NCBI GenBank assembly: GCA_051201605.1 | Contig: CP179201.1 | Location: forward strand, 1,612,001-1,676,000 | Direction: 5' to 3' | Source: CABZJG01 sp902512685 | GTDB taxonomy: Bacteria; Pseudomonadota; Alphaproteobacteria; Rhodobacterales; Rhodobacteraceae | DNA: 64,000 nucleotides | Made by a program: the position numbers and the translations under genes | Shown: positions 61,547 to 64,000 of the stretch, in pieces | Numbering within the stretch: position 1 is the stretch's first letter | Layout of the letters: the number at the start of each line of letters is the position of its first letter | The notes under the pieces: generated by a model | What the model saw: only the letters and a program-made list of their open reading frames with translations | Databases searched by the model: none | Told to the model about the DNA's origin: nothing

Positions 61547-62515
61547 ATGCCTTTAGAAGACGCAAAAAAACAAATTGACCATGCCTTTACGCGCCAAGAC
61601 TTGCGTGGTTTGAGCTTTGAAAATGCCTTTGGTGGTGCCACGTCTTTTATGCGCCGAAAATACACCAAAGACCTTCAAGGTGTAGATCTGGCGGTCACGG
61701 GCATTCCATTTGATCAAGCTGTGACCAACCGGCCAGGTACGCGCTTTGGGCCGCGCGCAATCCGCGAGGCCAGCACATTACAGGCCTTTGATCCGCCCTA
61801 TGGTTGGGAGTTTGACCCGTTTTCTGAATGTAATATTATCGATTATGGCGACCTGGCCTTTGACTATGCTCAGATATCGGCCTTTCCCGCGGCGCTTAAA
61901 TCACACATCCAGACAATTTTAGACGCAGATGTGGCCAGCATTGCGCTGGGCGGCGATCATTACGTGTCTTTTCCAATCCTACAGGCCTATGCCGAAAAAT
62001 ATGGGCCCCTGTCCCTGTTGCAATTTGATGCGCATTCGGACACATGGCCGGATAATGATATGAGCCGCGTTGATCACGGAACCATGTTTTACAAAGCGGT
62101 CAAAACAGGTCTGATTGACCCGTCACGCTCGGTTCAGGTGGGCATCCGAACCACCAACGAAGATTCGCTTGGTGTGAATATAATTGATGCGCGTGAGGTC
62201 CATGAAACAGGCCCCGTTGCTGTGGCTAAAAAGATAAAGTCACTGCTTGGCGATGCGCCAACTTATCTCAGTTTTGACATTGATTGTCTTGATCCTGGCT
62301 TTGCGCCGGGAACTGGCACGCCGGTCTGGGGCGGTCTGTCCTCGGGGCAGGCGGCGATTATCCTGCGTGATTTGGCAGGCATAAACATCCTTGGGGGGGA
62401 TGTGGTTGAAGTGTCGCCGCAATACGACAGCAGTGGGGCCACGGCTGTTGCCGGCGCCCATGTGGCAGTCGAATTAATTTGCCTTTGGGCGCATAAGCAC
62501 AGAAAGAACGGTTAA
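61547..62515 (+). CDS. speB: Agmatinase-family ureohydrolase
   Basis: A 322-residue binuclear-manganese ureohydrolase. Metal ligands lie in ALGGDHYVSFPIL (His), FDAHSDTW (Asp-x-His-x-Asp) and SFDIDCLDPGFAPGTGTPVW (Asp-x-Asp). PFDQAVTNRPGTRFGPRAIR opens the fold. The family removes urea from agmatine or related guanidino acids such as guanidinobutyrate; exact substrate is uncertain. The M20 hydrolase precedes it and a DUF1499 gene follows by four bases. Confidence 0.88.
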   Translation: MPLEDAKKQIDHAFTRQDLRGLSFENAFGGATSFMRRKYTKDLQGVDLAVTGIPFDQAVTNRPGTRFGPRAIREASTLQAFDPPYGWEFDPFSECNIIDYGDLAFDYAQISAFPAALKSHIQTILDADVASIALGGDHYVSFPILQAYAEKYGPLSLLQFDAHSDTWPDNDMSRVDHGTMFYKAVKTGLIDPSRSVQVGIRTTNEDSLGVNIIDAREVHETGPVAVAKKIKSLLGDAPTYLSFDIDCLDPGFAPGTGTPVWGGLSSGQAAIILRDLAGINILGGDVVEVSPQYDSSGATAVAGAHVAVELICLWAHKHRKNG

Positions 62516-62519
62516 TCCT

Positions 62520-62948
62520 ATGGTCTTTTTGAAATTGGTGTTGGGCGCCTGCGCCGTCATCGTGGTTTTAGGGCTTTTATGGATACGGTTTGCGCCGATT
62601 TATAAAGACAGCTGGCATGTGACAACACGCGCAGAACGCGACAAAGCCTTTATGGGCGGCGTCATACGCTTTTTGCCCGCAGCGGGCAAGGCAGAGTTAG
62701 AGCAGCTCGTTTCAGTGGTCGAGCAGGCGCCGTGGACAAAACATATTGCCGGCGATGTCGAAGAAGGAATGCTGACCTATGTGACCCGCACAAAGGTTTT
62801 TGGATTTCCGGACTTTACCACCCTTTGGCTGTCTGATGCGGGCTTGCATATTTATGCGCGCGTGCGCTTTGGGCGGGTTGATTTTGGGGTAAATAAGGCA
62901 CGTATTGTTGACTGGCTAAGAAAGGCAGGGCTTGAGGATACCCCTTGA
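62520..62948 (+). CDS. DUF1499 membrane-anchored protein
   Basis: A 142-residue protein with one N-terminal membrane segment (about residues 4-24, LKLVLGACAVIVVLGLLW) and a soluble periplasmic or cytoplasmic part. The DUF1499 pattern is seen in VTTRAERDKAFMGG, YVTRTKVFGFPDFTTLWL and YARVRFGRVDFGVNKARI. The family has no known function; the C-terminal part resembles small lipid-binding-like folds only loosely. It follows speB by four bases and is probably cotranscribed. Confidence 0.85.
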   Translation: MVFLKLVLGACAVIVVLGLLWIRFAPIYKDSWHVTTRAERDKAFMGGVIRFLPAAGKAELEQLVSVVEQAPWTKHIAGDVEEGMLTYVTRTKVFGFPDFTTLWLSDAGLHIYARVRFGRVDFGVNKARIVDWLRKAGLEDTP

Positions 62949-62979
62949 CGTCTTTGCTTTAATAGATCAGAGCAGCGCT

Positions 62980-64000
62980 ATGTTACCCTTAGATAAGCTT
63001 GCACAAATTCAGCAGCGTTTCCAGTTTTTGGAAGCCAAGATGAACGTTGGCGTCTCGGGTGAGGAAATTGCCCAACTGGCGCGGGAATATTCCGAAATAA
63101 AGCCGGTGATATCCCAGATTGAGCAATATCAGGCATTGCTGTCGCAAATCGAAGATGCAACCGAAATGCTCACTGATCCTGATATGCGCGCGCTGGCTGA
63201 GGAAGAGCTGCCAGAGCTGAAAGCCCAATTGCCAGAGGTCGAAGCGGCGCTACAACTTGCGCTTTTGCCCAAAGATGCTGCCGATGCACGGCCGGCAATT
63301 GTTGAAATCCGCCCCGGAACGGGCGGTGAAGAAGCGGCTTTATTTGCCGGTGATCTATTGCGTATGTATCAACGGTATTCCGAAGCGCGCGGCTGGAAGT
63401 TTGAACTGATCGAAGAACAGCAAACCGAGCTTGGCGGGATCAAGGAAGTGGTTGCCCATGTGCGCGGCGAAGGTGTCTTTGCGCGTTTGAAGTATGAAAG
63501 TGGTGTGCACCGCGTACAGCGCGTGCCCGAAACTGAAAGCGGCGGGCGTGTGCATACCTCGGCGGCAACGGTGGCTGTGTTGCCCGAAGCAGAGGATGTC
63601 GACATCCAGATAAATGCCAATGATTTGCGCATTGATACGATGCGCAGCTCTGGCGCGGGCGGCCAGCATGTAAACACCACAGATTCAGCGGTGAGAATTA
63701 CCCATCTTCCCACCGGCATCGTGGTGACAAGTTCGGAAAAATCTCAGCACCGAAACCGCGAAATTGCAATGCAGGTTCTCAAAACACGGCTCTATGATCT
63801 TGAGCGCCAGCGGGTTGATGATGAACGCTCGGCAGACAGAAAATCACAAGTTGGCTCTGGCGATCGCTCAGAGCGGATCAGAACCTATAATTTTCCACAA
63901 GGCCGGATGTCGGATCATCGGATTAATTTGACGCTATATAAATTAGATCAGGTGATGCAGGGCGATCTGGATGAAATGATCGATGCGCTAGCTGCAGACG
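62980..64000 (+). CDS. prfA: Peptide chain release factor 1 (3' end beyond the window)
   Basis: The first 340 residues of release factor 1, which reads UAA and UAG stops and triggers peptide release. The catalytic SSGAGGQHVNTTDSAVRITH holds the GGQ motif (about residue 225). The stop-codon-reading PxT motif is in RVPETESGGRVHTS (about residue 185). YNFPQGRMSDHRINLTLYKL is the domain 4 motif. The ATG at 62980 is preceded by 31 bases after the DUF1499 gene. Only about 15-20 residues should be missing. In many bacteria prmC follows. Confidence 0.95.
   Translation, partial: MLPLDKLAQIQQRFQFLEAKMNVGVSGEEIAQLAREYSEIKPVISQIEQYQALLSQIEDATEMLTDPDMRALAEEELPELKAQLPEVEAALQLALLPKDAADARPAIVEIRPGTGGEEAALFAGDLLRMYQRYSEARGWKFELIEEQQTELGGIKEVVAHVRGEGVFARLKYESGVHRVQRVPETESGGRVHTSAATVAVLPEAEDVDIQINANDLRIDTMRSSGAGGQHVNTTDSAVRITHLPTGIVVTSSEKSQHRNREIAMQVLKTRLYDLERQRVDDERSADRKSQVGSGDRSERIRTYNFPQGRMSDHRINLTLYKLDQVMQGDLDEMIDALAAD

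Noticed and set aside
1..64000. CRISPR arrays, tRNA and rRNA genes
   Set aside because: No regularly spaced repeats, cloverleaf-like sequences or rRNA signatures were seen on reading through the window; a dedicated search was not possible.

Overview
The window looks like a chromosomal segment of a marine alphaproteobacterium of the Rhodobacterales (roseobacter type). This rests on the mix of core genes: edd-eda, bpt, glnE, an RSP_2648-type PIN protein, DUF2852, a SUF-type DUF59/HesB pair and a Fur regulator. A Planktomarina/RCA-like roseobacter would fit the moderate GC of the core, but the species call is a guess. No rRNA, tRNA or CRISPR array was seen.

Positions 1-2.3 kb hold a frameshifted peptidoglycan-binding-type secreted protein that runs off the left edge. 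They also hold a NusG/RfaH-type antiterminator facing left, an EPS-type MarR regulator facing right, and a short remnant of a phosphomannomutase gene. Positions 2.4-3.5 kb carry a compact toxin-antitoxin block: vapB-vapC, a Phd-like orphan and a tiny coupled ORF.

Positions 3.5-24.9 kb form one long, rightward surface-polysaccharide cluster with mostly overlapping or abutting genes. It makes UDP-glucose and UDP-glucuronate (galU, ugd), GDP-mannose (manC) and GDP-fucose (gmd, broken by a frameshift, and fcl). It also makes a dTDP-3-amino-3,6-dideoxyhexose (rfbB, rfbA, an FdtA/QdtA-type ketoisomerase and a DegT aminotransferase). Export is by an ABC transporter (wzm, wzt with a C-terminal domain). 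Four methyltransferases and four glycosyltransferases decorate or build the chain. Unusually, ahcY and metK, the genes that make and recycle S-adenosylmethionine, sit inside the cluster. The sugar-assembly part (9.5-22.7 kb) is much more AT-rich than ugd/galU/ahcY/metK and the flanking core, which suggests transfer. An EpsG-like polymerase gene is wrecked by a 19-bp tandem duplication and a second frameshift, as might be tolerated in an ABC-export system.

Positions 24.9-27.9 kb look like the scarred right edge of this island: a tyrosine recombinase lacking its N-terminal part, an intact IS3-family element and a RelE/ParE-ParD-like toxin-antitoxin pair.

Positions 27.9-64 kb are ordinary core genome with small operons on both strands: a P450, a beta-lactamase-fold hydrolase, a lipid kinase, tpiA, an isopenicillin-N-synthase-like oxygenase and Fe-S assembly genes. 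After these come bpt, glnE, an SMR transporter, edd-eda behind two palindromic operators, an rRNA methyltransferase with a PIN protein, eno, EamA exporters, Fur, a DEAD-box helicase and a Na+/H+ antiporter. The segment ends with a frameshifted phosphatase, selO, a nucleoside hydrolase, a DUF4856/hydroxylase/ferric-iron transporter locus without an ATPase, mazG, an M20 hydrolase, speB, DUF1499 and the start of prfA.

Four genes (1-467, 21.8-22.7 kb, 22.8-23.9 kb, 51.0-51.6 kb) have frames that would be restored by one base in a homopolymer. These may be real pseudogenes or residual sequencing errors.
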